The notes under the pieces were generated by a model, which had not been told where the DNA came from, made no database searches, and saw nothing but the letters and a program-made list of their open reading frames with translations. Of a DNA stretch of 64,000 bases, positions 54,617 to 63,795 are shown one piece after another (within the stretch, counting starts at the first letter, position 1; every line of letters begins with the position of its first letter). The DNA lies in NCBI RefSeq assembly GCF_900114635.1, contig NZ_FOTQ01000001.1, positions 1,302,001 to 1,366,000 of the forward strand, written 5' to 3'. This DNA comes from Shimia aestuarii. Its GTDB lineage: Bacteria; Pseudomonadota; Alphaproteobacteria; Rhodobacterales; Rhodobacteraceae. The translations under genes were made by a program, and so were the position numbers.

Positions 54617-55873
54617 ATGCGGTATCCTGGTTCAGCTTTGATGGCGGCCACCCTTGGGGTGATAGTGGGCGTGGGCGTTGCAGAGGCAAATGCGCCGGGC
54701 AAATCGCTGCGCCCGACGATCAGGCCGGTGGCTTTGCAGGTGAGCGAAAGCGGAAACGCGGCGTTTCACCGGTGGATCGAGGGCTACCGGGACCGCGCAT
54801 TGGCCGCCGGGATACGCGCGGACGTATTCGACCGGGCCATGGCCGATTTGCGTTACAACACAAGCGTGATCCAGAAGGATCGCAACCAGTCGGAATTCAC
54901 CAAGACGGTGTGGGAGTATCTTGACAGCGCCACGTCGGACTTGCGGGTCAAGAACGGGCAGGCCGCGCTTGCTGCGCAGCGGGGCGTGCTGGAGGAGATC
55001 GAGGCCAAGTACGGCGTGGACAAGCAGATCGTGGTGGCGATCTGGGGGCTGGAAAGCGCCTATGGCACGTTTCGCGGGTCGATCCCGATCATTGAGGCCA
55101 TGGCGACGCTGGCCCATGACGGACGGCGCGGCGCGTTCTTTGAAGAACAGCTTGCAGCGGCGCTCAGAATTCTTCAGAGCGGGGACGTGACGGCGGCACA
55201 GATGAAAGGCAGCTGGGCCGGGGCGATGGGGCATACCCAGTTCATGCCGACCTCGTTCCTGCAGCATGCGGTCGATTTCACCGGCGACGGCAAACGTGAC
55301 ATCTGGAGCGATGATCCACGCGACGCGCTGGCGTCAACGGCGGCCTATCTCAAGGCGAATGGCTGGACCAAGGGGCAGCCCTGGGGGGTCGAGGTGCAAT
55401 TGCCCAAGGGGTTCGATTACGCCGAGGCCAACCGCGACAACATGAAGATGCCGAGCGAATGGGCGCGGCTCGGGGTTCTGGACATGGATGGTCGTGCGGT
55501 GCCCAATCACGGCAAGGCGTCGGTGTTGCTGCCTGCGGGGGCCGATGGTGCAGCATTTCTGATCTTTGACAATTTCGAAGTGCTGGAAAGCTATAATACC
55601 GCCGATGCCTATGTAATTGGTGTCGGGCATCTTGGGGATCGCATCCTTGGGGGTGCGAAGATCCGGGGCGAATGGCCGCGCGAGGATCGGGCGCTGACCT
55701 ATGACGAGCGGATCGAGCTGCAGGAGCGGCTGACTGGCCAAGGCTTTGACACGAAGAAGATCGACGGCAAGATCGGACCGCTGACCATCGAGGCGGTGCG
55801 GCAGTTTCAGAAAGCGAATGGCATGAAGCCGGATGGCTATGCCTCGCTGCATATCCTCAAGAAGCTGCGCTAG
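54617..55873 (+). CDS. Lytic murein transglycosylase (MltB family) with peptidoglycan-binding domain
   Basis: 418 residues from the ATG at 54617, which gives a Sec-like signal MRYPGSALMAATLGVIVGVG ending near VAEANA. The MltB-type SLT domain has AIWGLESAYGTF with the catalytic Glu, GSWAGAMGHTQFMPTSFL, and DIWSDDPRDALASTAAYLKANGW (in parts). The C-terminal about 60 residues are a PG_binding_1 domain (LQERLTGQGFDTKKIDGKIG, AVRQFQKANGM). It cleaves glycan strands in the periplasm to 1,6-anhydro ends. It follows rnr by 97 bp. Confidence 0.92.
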   Translation: MRYPGSALMAATLGVIVGVGVAEANAPGKSLRPTIRPVALQVSESGNAAFHRWIEGYRDRALAAGIRADVFDRAMADLRYNTSVIQKDRNQSEFTKTVWEYLDSATSDLRVKNGQAALAAQRGVLEEIEAKYGVDKQIVVAIWGLESAYGTFRGSIPIIEAMATLAHDGRRGAFFEEQLAAALRILQSGDVTAAQMKGSWAGAMGHTQFMPTSFLQHAVDFTGDGKRDIWSDDPRDALASTAAYLKANGWTKGQPWGVEVQLPKGFDYAEANRDNMKMPSEWARLGVLDMDGRAVPNHGKASVLLPAGADGAAFLIFDNFEVLESYNTADAYVIGVGHLGDRILGGAKIRGEWPREDRALTYDERIELQERLTGQGFDTKKIDGKIGPLTIEAVRQFQKANGMKPDGYASLHILKKLR

Positions 55874-55888
55874 GGGCCGAGCGAGGCG

Positions 55889-56449
55889 TTACATCACCGT
55901 GACTTTGGTCCCAAGCGGGATGCGCGTGTACAGGTGCTCCACGTGCTCATTCAGCATACGGATGCAACCGTTTGAAGACGGCGTGCCAATCGACTGGGGC
56001 GTATTGGTGCCGTGGATGCGGAACAAGGTATCGCGACCGTCCTGATAGAGGTAGAGCGCGCGCGAACCGAGGGGGTTGTTGGGGCCGCCGGGCATGCCGT
56101 TGGCGTAGCGCGCATAGCCGGGATTACGTTCGATCATCTCTTGCGTCGGGCGCCAGCTTGGCCATTCGACCTTGCGGCCGATCACGGCATTGCCACGGAA
56201 ATTCAGACCCTCTTTACCCGTTGCCACGCCATAGCGTGTCGCGGTGCGCTCATCATGCATGTGGTAGAGGTAATGCGCCTGGAGCGTCACCACGAGCTGG
56301 CCCGGTTCGAACCCGTACTTTTTTTGCACGCGCACTTCGCGGGGGCGCAGGTGTTCCATCAGCTCGAAGGGCACTCCGGCAGACGCACGCAGAATCTGCG
56401 GCGTGGCCAGTGCGGCGGTTGCGGCGGTGAGGAATGTACGTCGTTTCAT
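55889..56449 (-). CDS. L,D-transpeptidase (YkuD family), Tat-type signal
   Basis: 186 residues. The N-terminus MKRRTFLTAATAALATPQIL has a twin-arginine-like RRTFL motif. The YkuD catalytic signature is RIHGTNTPQSIGTPSSNGCI followed by RM, with the catalytic Cys in SNGCIRM. It forms 3-3 peptide cross-links or attaches proteins to peptidoglycan in the periplasm. It is convergent with the lytic transglycosylase gene only 15 bp away. This is the short single-domain form. Confidence 0.92.
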   Translation of the reverse strand: MKRRTFLTAATAALATPQILRASAGVPFELMEHLRPREVRVQKKYGFEPGQLVVTLQAHYLYHMHDERTATRYGVATGKEGLNFRGNAVIGRKVEWPSWRPTQEMIERNPGYARYANGMPGGPNNPLGSRALYLYQDGRDTLFRIHGTNTPQSIGTPSSNGCIRMLNEHVEHLYTRIPLGTKVTVM

Positions 56450-56606
56450 GAAGGTCTCTCCTGCTCTGGATTCAGCATGCCATGAGCAATGGTATTCTGC
56501 AAAGAGTGCACACCATTGTCCTCACCAGTTCGTGACTGGAATGGCCGTTGACCCTACCCCACTGGAAGCCTGTAGGGCGGAGTTGGAAAGAAAACATGGG
56601 GATCAC

Positions 56607-57038
56607 ATGAACTGGAAGATATTGGCCATTGCCGGAGTTGTCGGCGTTGCCGGGGCCATTTCGCTTGCGGTTATGAGCGATCGCGAGACCGAGGCGCCAG
56701 CCGCCGCGGGGTCAAGCGACGCGCTTGCGCGGGTGACACTACCCGCAAGCCTGAGCGACATGGGAAAGATCGGTGAACAGATCTTCACCGCCAAGTGCAG
56801 CGACTGTCACGGGGTTAATGCCGTGGGGGTGGATGGCGCGGGGCCGCCGCTCATTCACAAGATTTATGAGCCGTCGCACCACGGCGACGAGGCGTTCCAG
56901 CGCGCCGTTCAGCTTGGCGTGCGGTCCCATCACTGGTCGTTCGGGGACATGGCGCCGGTCGAGGGACTGACGCGGGGGGATGTCGCAGCGATCATCTCGT
57001 ATATCCGCGAAGTTCAGCGTGCCAACGGTATCTCGTAA
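56607..57038 (+). CDS. Membrane-anchored or exported c-type cytochrome
   Basis: 143 residues from the ATG at 56607. A hydrophobic N-terminal segment (ILAIAGVVGVAGAISLAVM) without a clear cleavage site suggests a membrane anchor. One haem site CSDCH is in FTAKCSDCHGVNAVGVDGAGPP, and the likely axial Met in WSFGDMAPVEG. The fold is that of small class I cytochromes c of the periplasmic electron chain. The partner complex is unknown. A strong bidirectional terminator follows. Confidence 0.88.
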   Translation: MNWKILAIAGVVGVAGAISLAVMSDRETEAPAAAGSSDALARVTLPASLSDMGKIGEQIFTAKCSDCHGVNAVGVDGAGPPLIHKIYEPSHHGDEAFQRAVQLGVRSHHWSFGDMAPVEGLTRGDVAAIISYIREVQRANGIS

Positions 57039-57042
57039 AACA

Positions 57043-57074
57043 AAAGGGGCGCCCGTTTCGGGGCGCCCCTTTTT
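57043..57074. terminator. Bidirectional intrinsic terminator
   Basis: AAGGGGCGCCC (57043-57053) and GGGCGCCCCTT (57060-57070) form an 11-bp stem with T runs on both strands. It ends the cytochrome c transcript and the convergent ABC transporter operon. Confidence 0.9.
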
Positions 57075-57094
57075 TCATTCGGTTATCCCTGACG

Positions 57095-58306
57095 TCAGCT
57101 CGGCGACATGCCACGCAGACGTTCAGAGCGACGGCGCAGCATTTCCACGACCGTCAGCAGGCCAATCGAGATCACCACAAGGATCGTCGCAACAGCGAGG
57201 ATGGTCGGGCTGATCTGCTCGCGCAGGCCGGTGAACATCTGCCAGGGCAGGGTCTTCTGGCTGGCCGAGCCGACAAAGAGCACGACAACCACTTCGTCAA
57301 ACGAGGTGATGAAGGCAAAGAGGCCGCCCGAGATCACACCGGGCAGGATTAGTGGCATCTGAACCCGGAAGAAGGTCGTGACCGGGTTGGCCCCCATGTT
57401 GGCCGCAGCGCGGGTCAGTGAGCGGTCAAAGCCCACGAGCGTGGCCGTCACGGTGATGATCACGAAGGGAATCCCCAGAACGGCGTGGGCCAGAACAACT
57501 TTGACATAGCCAACGAACGTCTTGTTAAAGCCGAGCGTGCCTTCGAGCCAGTTGCCGATTTGGCTGTAGAAGAAAAACATGCCGGTGGCCGAGATGATCA
57601 GCGGCACGATCATCGGCGAGATCAGGATCGCCATGATCGCGCGGCGCCCCGGTACGTGGCTCTGGCTCAGGCCGATGGCGGCCAGTGTGCCAAGGCTCAC
57701 CGAGATAATGGTCGCGATGGGCGCGATGATCAGCGAGTTCTTGAAACTGCGCTGCCATTCGTTGTTGGTGAAGAAGTCGCGGTAATGCTTGAGCGAATAG
57801 CCCTCGGGGTCAAGGCGCAGCATTTCCGGCGTGAAGGTGAAAAAGTCCTGCGCATTGAAGGACAGCGGCATCACGACAAGGATGGGCGTGATCAGAAAGA
57901 CGAAGATCGCACCACAGATGAACAGGAACGTGTAGTGCCAGAGCACCTGTCCCGGTGTGAGATAGGGCAGCAGGCGCGCGCGGTAGCGGCCTTCGTAGGT
58001 CCAGTAGATGAACCAGTGAAACAGCCAGCCAAAGATCGCGCCGAGGATGACCCCCGGAACGCCGCCAAACAGGAAGCCGAGCCCGGCCACGAAGAGGATG
58101 GATATCCACTTGGCCGTGGTTTCGTTTTTCAACACGAAGATGAAGAACAACCCCATGAGCGAGACCAGTGCCGCGCCGATGACGATGCCGAGCAAACCCG
58201 AGCCATTGGCGGTGCCGACGAACAGGCCCAACAGGCCGCCCGCCCCTGCGATGCAGGGAATGACGAGCGAGAGGGGCTTGCGGGAGATGGGTGTGAGTGC
58301 AGCCAT
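57095..58306 (-). CDS. ABC transporter permease, polyamine type (PotC/PotI-like), extended N-terminus
   Basis: 403 residues. The C-terminal about 270 residues are a normal PotC/PotI-type permease with the EAA-loop RAAANMGANPVTTFFRVQMP (EAA degenerated, ending in a typical P). Before it come about 130 residues with three or four extra hydrophobic segments (AGAGGLLGLFVGTANGSG, LVSLMGLFFIFVL, ISILFVAGLGFLFGGVPGV), which normal PotC (about 265 residues) lacks. It is the last gene of an ATPase, binding protein, permease, permease operon, six bases after the first permease. Confidence 0.88.
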   Translation of the reverse strand: MAALTPISRKPLSLVIPCIAGAGGLLGLFVGTANGSGLLGIVIGAALVSLMGLFFIFVLKNETTAKWISILFVAGLGFLFGGVPGVILGAIFGWLFHWFIYWTYEGRYRARLLPYLTPGQVLWHYTFLFICGAIFVFLITPILVVMPLSFNAQDFFTFTPEMLRLDPEGYSLKHYRDFFTNNEWQRSFKNSLIIAPIATIISVSLGTLAAIGLSQSHVPGRRAIMAILISPMIVPLIISATGMFFFYSQIGNWLEGTLGFNKTFVGYVKVVLAHAVLGIPFVIITVTATLVGFDRSLTRAAANMGANPVTTFFRVQMPLILPGVISGGLFAFITSFDEVVVVLFVGSASQKTLPWQMFTGLREQISPTILAVATILVVISIGLLTVVEMLRRRSERLRGMSPS

Positions 58307-58312
58307 TGTTCC

Positions 58313-59584
58313 TTACCCCAGTTTCACGTTGTCGATGCCCACGATCTTGTCATAGGCCCAGTAGAGGATCAGCACGACCGCCAGCAGGATCGTCCCCAGC
58401 GCGGCCGCGAGGCCCCAGTTGAGCGATGTCGAGATGTGGAAGGCAATCCGGTTCGAGATGAAGACACCCTTGGTGCCGCCGACCAGTTCCGGCGTGATGT
58501 AGTAGCCGATGGCGAGAATGAAGACGAGGATCGAGCCCGCGCCAATGCCCGGCACCGAAAGCGGGAAATAGACCCGCCAGAAGGCGGTCCAGTTGGTCGC
58601 GCCCATGGATTTCGCAGCGCGCAGATAGGACGGGTTGATCGTCTGCATCACCGAATACATCGGCAGGATCATGAAGGGCAGCAGGATATGCGTCATGGCG
58701 ATGATCGTACCCAGCTGGTTGTTGATCATCACAAGCCGCGCATCATCGGCCACAAGGCCCAGCCAGACGAGCGTATCGTTGATCACGCCCTGCTGTTGCA
58801 ACATGACCTTCCAGGCAGAGGTCCGCACCAGAAGCGAGGTCCAGAACGGCAGGAGCACGAGAATCATCAAAAGGTTCGCCTTGGCCGACGGCAGGTTGGC
58901 CAGGATCCATGCCACGGGATAGGCCAGCACGATACAGGCCCCCGTGATGATCAGCGACATGATCAATGTGCGTTTGAAAAGAGTGATGTAGATGCGCTCG
59001 GATTCAGGGCGGATTTCGGCCCCGTCGGCGCCTTTCTGCATGTCGGCGGCGTTCAGGAAGTAGCCGTTTGTATATTTCGGGCTGTAGGTCTGAATCGTAC
59101 GCCACACGTCGGGATCGGCCCAACCGTCGTCGATCTTGATGAACTGTTCCTTGAACGGACCGTCATTCTCGACGTCCCACTTCTTGGCCTTGCGGCCCGC
59201 CTTGCGGAACAGGGAACTGATCCCTGGCGTTTCATAGTTCAAACGGCTGCCAACCCGCGTGTGGGTCTTTTCGTTCGAGGCGACGTACAAATCGGCTGCC
59301 AAGGCGGCAAAAACAGCCTCGTCAGGTGCTTGTCCCGAAGCCGCATCCCAATCCTGAAGGGCGATGACGGTTTTGGGCAATGTGTTGGCGACGATGTCAT
59401 TTTCAACCGAACGGAACAGCATCTGACCGATCGGGACAATGAATGTCAGCAGCACGAAGGCCAACAAAGGCGCAATCAGCATCAATGCGCGAAGCTTCTG
59501 TATCCGCAAAGCACGGTGCAAGCTTCGTTTCAGCGGCGTGCCATCGGCGGCCAAAACCGGGCCGGATTGGGTTGTGTCGCTCAT
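58313..59584 (-). CDS. ABC transporter permease, polyamine type (PotB/PotH-like)
   Basis: 423 residues, longer than typical PotB/PotH (about 285-315). After the first membrane segment (LMLIAPLLAFVLLTFIVPIG) there is an insertion of about 140 hydrophilic residues with many Lys, Asp and Gly, probably periplasmic, before the usual permease core. The EAA loop reads RAAKSMGATNWTAFWRVYFP followed by LSVPG. It forms the translocation pore with the other permease. The insertion may shape contact with the binding protein; that is inference. Confidence 0.88.
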   Translation of the reverse strand: MSDTTQSGPVLAADGTPLKRSLHRALRIQKLRALMLIAPLLAFVLLTFIVPIGQMLFRSVENDIVANTLPKTVIALQDWDAASGQAPDEAVFAALAADLYVASNEKTHTRVGSRLNYETPGISSLFRKAGRKAKKWDVENDGPFKEQFIKIDDGWADPDVWRTIQTYSPKYTNGYFLNAADMQKGADGAEIRPESERIYITLFKRTLIMSLIITGACIVLAYPVAWILANLPSAKANLLMILVLLPFWTSLLVRTSAWKVMLQQQGVINDTLVWLGLVADDARLVMINNQLGTIIAMTHILLPFMILPMYSVMQTINPSYLRAAKSMGATNWTAFWRVYFPLSVPGIGAGSILVFILAIGYYITPELVGGTKGVFISNRIAFHISTSLNWGLAAALGTILLAVVLILYWAYDKIVGIDNVKLG

Positions 59585-59684
59585 TGCAGTCCCCGTTGCA
59601 GTGGTCCCGTTGTGCCATTTTGGATGGCATTATTGCGGGAAGTCAGAGAGGCGGAGGCCGCCTCTCTGGGTGTCGTTTATGGAA

Positions 59685-60773
59685 TTACTTGGCCAGCCAT
59701 GCCTGGAATTTTGCGTCCAGATCATCGCGGTTGTCGGCCCACCATTCGTAGTCATAGATGTGCACGTTGCCAGCGTTGGCCGGGTCGGTCGGCATGTGCG
59801 GCGCCATGTCGATACCGAGAGAGGCGTGCTTGCCCACCAGGGGAGCCGACGATTTGCGGGCCGGACCGTACGAGATGTACTTGGCCTGGTCTGCGAGACG
59901 CTGCGTGTCGGTTGCGAAGTAGAGATAGTCCAGCGCGCGCTGCTTGCGCTCTTCGCTCAGACCGGCGGGGATGATCCAGCCATCAAGGTCAAAGGACTGC
60001 ATGTCCCAGAGCATACCGATCGGCTGGTTCTGTTCGGCAATGGCCGAGAACAGACGACCGTTGAAGGTCGAGCCCATGACGACTTCGCCGTCTGCCAGAA
60101 GCTGCGGGGTTTCTGCGCCGGCAGTCCACCAGACAACGCTGTCCTTGATGGTGTCGAGCTTGGCCAGGCCGCGCTCTACGCCCTCGGGGGTGCCCAGAAC
60201 ATCATAGATGTCTTCCTTGGCAACGCCGTCGCAGTACAGAGCCCACTCCATGTTGTCGATCGGACGCTTCTGCAGCGAACGCTTGCCCGGATATTTCTCG
60301 AGGTCAAAGATGTCGCAAACGCTGGTCGGCGGCGTGTCACCCACCATGTCGGTGCGGTAGCCGAAGGTGGTCGAGTAGACGATCTGCGGCACGAAGCAGT
60401 CGCTGACGATCAGGTCACCGAAGTCTTCCGAGGCCGGGGTGCCGTCAGGCGCTGCGGCCAGAACGGCATCATGGTCAAGCTCTTCGGCCAGACCTTCGTC
60501 GCACAGACGCATCGCGTCCGATGCCACCACGTCGACCACATCCCAGGTCACGTTGCCGGCTTCATTCATCGCGCGGATCTTGGCCACGGCTTCGGCCGAG
60601 CTGTCATCGTTGATGATGGTGATGCCGGTTTTGGCAGTGTAGGGCTCGTGATAGGCCAGCTGCTGTGACTTGGAGTAGGCGCCACCCCAAGACACGATGG
60701 TCATCTCTTCGGCTATGGCGGCCGGGGCCACCAAAGCTGTCGTCACGGCAAATGCTGTGAGTTTGGCTTTCAT
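59685..60773 (-). CDS. ABC transporter substrate-binding protein, polyamine type (PotD/PotF-like)
   Basis: 362 residues from the ATG at 60773, preceded by AAGGAGAG; the frame runs on upstream without similarity. Sec signal MKAKLTAFAVTTALVAPAAI ending AEE. Mature part: EMTIVSWGGAYSKSQQLAY, WDVVDVVASDAMRLCDEGL, STTFGYRTDM and SYGPARKSSAPL match the family 1 spermidine/putrescine-binding proteins. Three or more Cys are present (MRLCDEG, SDCFVPQ, SVCDIF). Polyamine specificity is inferred from similarity and the linked SpuC-like aminotransferase. Confidence 0.88.
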   Translation of the reverse strand: MKAKLTAFAVTTALVAPAAIAEEMTIVSWGGAYSKSQQLAYHEPYTAKTGITIINDDSSAEAVAKIRAMNEAGNVTWDVVDVVASDAMRLCDEGLAEELDHDAVLAAAPDGTPASEDFGDLIVSDCFVPQIVYSTTFGYRTDMVGDTPPTSVCDIFDLEKYPGKRSLQKRPIDNMEWALYCDGVAKEDIYDVLGTPEGVERGLAKLDTIKDSVVWWTAGAETPQLLADGEVVMGSTFNGRLFSAIAEQNQPIGMLWDMQSFDLDGWIIPAGLSEERKQRALDYLYFATDTQRLADQAKYISYGPARKSSAPLVGKHASLGIDMAPHMPTDPANAGNVHIYDYEWWADNRDDLDAKFQAWLAK

Positions 60774-60843
60774 TTGGGTACTCTCCTTGTTGAACTTATT
60801 AATTTGATCCGCGCGATGGCGCGGACCGGCGCGCCGACGGTGT

Positions 60844-61947
60844 TCAGGCGTCGAGCGCGCGACAGTCTTCGGGCAGCCAACCGATTTCGATCTGCTGTCC
60901 GGGTTGCAGGCGATCCACGTCCGGCGCGTTCCGGGTCTTGATGATGAACTCATCATTGCCAGCCACGTTGAGCCGTGTGCGGAAGATGTCGCCCATGTAG
61001 ATGAACTCTTTCACTTCCGCCTTCAGCGTGTGGACGCCTTCTTTCAAGCGGTCCTTGTTGTATTCAACCCGCTCGGGGCGGATCGACACACGGGTGCGCG
61101 CGCCGGGTTTCACCGACTCGTGTACCGGCTGGCAATCGATCAATTCGCCATCGTCGAGCTGAACCAGCGCCAGACCATTGTTGATCTCTTTCACCACGCC
61201 TTCCAGCGTGTTGTTTTCGCCGATGAACTGCGCGACGAAGCTGTTTTTCGGCTCTTCATAGAGTGTGTCGGGCGGATCGAGCTGCTGAATGCGGCCATCG
61301 TCGAACACGGCGACGCGGTCCGACATCGTGAGCGCCTCGGTCTGATCGTGGGTCACGTAGACGGTTGTGATGCCCAGTTCATGCGCCAGATTGGTGATCT
61401 CGAACTGCATTTTTTCGCGCAGCTGTTTGTCGAGCGCGCCGAGCGGTTCGTCCATAAGAACCAGTTCGGGTTCAAACACCAATGCGCGGGCCAGGGCGAC
61501 CCGCTGCTGTTGACCGCCGGAAAGCTGGGCCGGACGACGGCCACCAAAGGCACCCATTTCGACCATGTCGAGCGCGCGCTTCACCTTTGCCTCGCGTTCC
61601 GACTTGCCCAGCTTGCGCACTTCGAGCGGGAAGCTGAGGTTCTCGGCAATCGTCATGTGCGGAAACAGGGCGTAGTTCTGGAACACCATTCCGATCCCGC
61701 GTTTGTGCGGCGGAATATTGTTGATCGACGTCCCGCCAAGGCGAATGTCGCCATGTGTGGCTGTTTCAAACCCGGCCAACATCATCAGGCAGGTCGTCTT
61801 GCCAGACCCGGACGGGCCAAGCATGGTCAGAAACTCGCCTTTCGGCATGGTGAGATTGAGGTCTTTGACAACGAGAGTCTCGCCATCATAGCTCTTCTGG
61901 ACACGTTCGAACTCTACGAACGCGTTGGATGTGTCAGCATCGGCCAA
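60844..61947 (-). CDS. ABC transporter ATP-binding protein, polyamine type (PotA-like)
   Basis: 367 residues from a TTG at 61947 with GGGGAG upstream; no ATG is in frame before the conserved region. Walker A GPSGSGKTTCLMMLAGFE, Q-loop PPHKRGIGMVFQNYALFP, signature LSGGQQQRVALARAL, Walker B ELVLMDEPLGALD, and H-loop YVTHDQTEAL are all intact. A C-terminal TOBE domain (SIRPERVEYNKDRLKEG) follows. It powers uptake through the two permeases. It is the first gene of the operon, with candidate operators upstream. Confidence 0.92.
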   Translation of the reverse strand: MADADTSNAFVEFERVQKSYDGETLVVKDLNLTMPKGEFLTMLGPSGSGKTTCLMMLAGFETATHGDIRLGGTSINNIPPHKRGIGMVFQNYALFPHMTIAENLSFPLEVRKLGKSEREAKVKRALDMVEMGAFGGRRPAQLSGGQQQRVALARALVFEPELVLMDEPLGALDKQLREKMQFEITNLAHELGITTVYVTHDQTEALTMSDRVAVFDDGRIQQLDPPDTLYEEPKNSFVAQFIGENNTLEGVVKEINNGLALVQLDDGELIDCQPVHESVKPGARTRVSIRPERVEYNKDRLKEGVHTLKAEVKEFIYMGDIFRTRLNVAGNDEFIIKTRNAPDVDRLQPGQQIEIGWLPEDCRALDA

Positions 61948-62330
61948 AACCGGCTCCCCGTTTTTAACTGGCGGATTTACCCCGCGCTATTACCCAAATG
62001 TAACCACACTCGGGTGTTGGTGTGCAACCAATCGGTTAAAAAGAGATGTTAACCCTACGGAAACGACACAAGGCGTCAGAAACGACACTTTTTTGCCCGA
62101 AGCGTCGCTGAACGCTCGACGCCAATGGGCATCCCTCTCAAAGCACTCACCATAATCCATTGAAACCATTGAATTTCTGAAAGCTCTGAGGACACCGCCC
62201 GGAATTGGCAGGTTGGCGTCGAGGCAAGGGTTTTGGGGCAATAACTGCTGAAAATTCGCCCTGAAAATGAGCAGACCCGCCGGGCATTCCAGCGGGCCGC
62301 AAAGGTGTTTCTGACGCTGGAAAGCCAGTC
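61948..62330. promoter_or_regulatory. Promoter region of the ABC operon with operator-like repeats
   Basis: The 383-bp region lies between the aminotransferase 3' end and the ABC operon start. It contains TTGGT-N5-ACCAA (62017-62031), a palindrome of the FadR/GntR type; GGTTAA-N9-TTAACC (62034-62054); and two direct repeats GAAACGACAC at 62060-62069 and 62079-62088, 19 bp apart. A hairpin near 62280-62300 may end the aminotransferase transcript. I see no gene in it. Confidence 0.45.
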
Positions 62331-63719
62331 TTACTTGTAGAGTCCCTCGGATTTGATGCGCTCGTAAGTCTGATCCAGCGCGCGTGTGGCGCGTTCGATC
62401 AGCGTGTCGATCTCGTCCGGCTGCATGACCAGCGGCGGCGAAATGATCATGCGGTCCCCGACGTGGCGCATCACCAGGTTGTTGGCAAAACAGTTCTCGC
62501 GACAGATCAGGCCCACAGTGCCCGCATCAGCGGCAAAGGGCGCACGCGCCTCCTTGTTCGGGGTGAGGGCAATCGACCCCATCATGCCCACGATCTTGGC
62601 TTCGCCCACAAGCGGATGATCGGTCAGCGATTCCCATTTCTTCTTGAGGTACGGCGCGGCGACGTCGCGGACATGGCCGATGATGTTTTCCTCTTCCAGG
62701 ATACGCAGGTTTTCAAGCGCGACAGCCGCCGCAACGGGATGGCCCGAGTAGGTGTAGCCATGGTTGAACTCGGTCGCGCCCACGACCTCGGCCACTTCGT
62801 CGCATACGATCGACCCCCCAATCGGCGCATAGCCCGAGCTGAGCCCCTTGGCGATGGTCATGATGTGCGGCTTCCACCCGACGGTCTGCGAACCGAACCA
62901 GTTGCCCGTGCGCCCGAAGCCACAGATCACCTCGTCCGCGATCAGCAGGATGTCGTACTTGTCACAAATACGTTGGATTTCCGGGAAGTAGGTCTCGGGC
63001 GGGACGATCACGCCGCCTGCCCCCTGGATCGGCTCGGCGATAAAGGCCGCTACACGGTCTTCGCCCAGCTCCTCGATGGCTTTTTCAAGCTCTTGCGCGC
63101 GGGCGAGCCCGAATTCCTCGGGGGACATGTCGCCGCCTTCAGCCCACCAGTTGGGCTGGGGGATGTGATGAACATCCGGAATCGGCAGGCCGCCCTGCTG
63201 ATGCATGGGAATCATGCCACCGAGGCTCGCTCCGCCAAGGGTCGAGCCGTGATAGGCGTTCTGGCGCGAGATGATGATCTTCTTTTCCGGCTTGCCCTTG
63301 GCCGACCAGTAGTGGCGCACCATGCGGATATTGGTGTCGTTCGCCTCGGACCCCGACCCGGCATAAAACACGTGGTTCAGATCGCCCGGTGCCAGTTCCG
63401 CCAGCTTGGCCGACAGCGCGATCACCGGTGCATGGGTGGTCATGAAGAAGGTGTTGTAATAGGGCAGCTCGCGCATCTGGCGCGCGGCCACGTCGGCGAG
63501 TTCGTCGCGCCCGTAGCCGATATTCACGCACCACAGGCCCGCCATGGCATCGAGGATCTCGTTGCCCTCGCTGTCGGTCAGGGTCACGCCGCTGGCGCGC
63601 GTGATGACACGGGCCCCGCGATCAGCCAGTTCCTTCTGGTTGGAAAAGGGATGCATGTGATGCGCGGCATCCAGCGCCTGGAGTTCTGCGGTGGGCAGAT
63701 GGTTGGTGATCATGTTCAT
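62331..63719 (-). CDS. Class III aminotransferase, SpuC-like (putrescine or omega-amino acid:pyruvate)
   Basis: 462 residues from the ATG at 63719, chosen because GAGG precedes it; an ATG at 63731 would add four residues. PLP lysine in MTIAKGLSSGYAPIGGSIV, cofactor contact in LLIADEVICGFGRTG, and YAGSGSEANDTNIRMVRHYW with the SpuC-type NxHxFxP-like start HHMHPFSNQ. These enzymes move the amino group of putrescine, spermidine or beta-alanine-type compounds to pyruvate. Its position by a polyamine-type ABC operon and a GntR regulator, all on the same strand, supports polyamine catabolism. Confidence 0.88.
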   Translation of the reverse strand: MNMITNHLPTAELQALDAAHHMHPFSNQKELADRGARVITRASGVTLTDSEGNEILDAMAGLWCVNIGYGRDELADVAARQMRELPYYNTFFMTTHAPVIALSAKLAELAPGDLNHVFYAGSGSEANDTNIRMVRHYWSAKGKPEKKIIISRQNAYHGSTLGGASLGGMIPMHQQGGLPIPDVHHIPQPNWWAEGGDMSPEEFGLARAQELEKAIEELGEDRVAAFIAEPIQGAGGVIVPPETYFPEIQRICDKYDILLIADEVICGFGRTGNWFGSQTVGWKPHIMTIAKGLSSGYAPIGGSIVCDEVAEVVGATEFNHGYTYSGHPVAAAVALENLRILEEENIIGHVRDVAAPYLKKKWESLTDHPLVGEAKIVGMMGSIALTPNKEARAPFAADAGTVGLICRENCFANNLVMRHVGDRMIISPPLVMQPDEIDTLIERATRALDQTYERIKSEGLYK

Positions 63720-63795
63720 GGCGAACCTCATAAAGCCGGAATCAGGGCCGCCCGAACAGGGGCAGACCGTTGCGACTCAGAATATGATCAAATTT

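Noticed and set aside
57485-59974. An 829-codon open frame on the plus strand
   Set aside because: Antisense to both ABC permeases; the composition (many His, Asp, Arg, Gln) shows a shadow frame.
62034-62054. CtrA binding site TTAA-N7-TTAA
   Set aside because: The two TTAA boxes are 9 bp apart, not 7, and form part of a larger inverted repeat.
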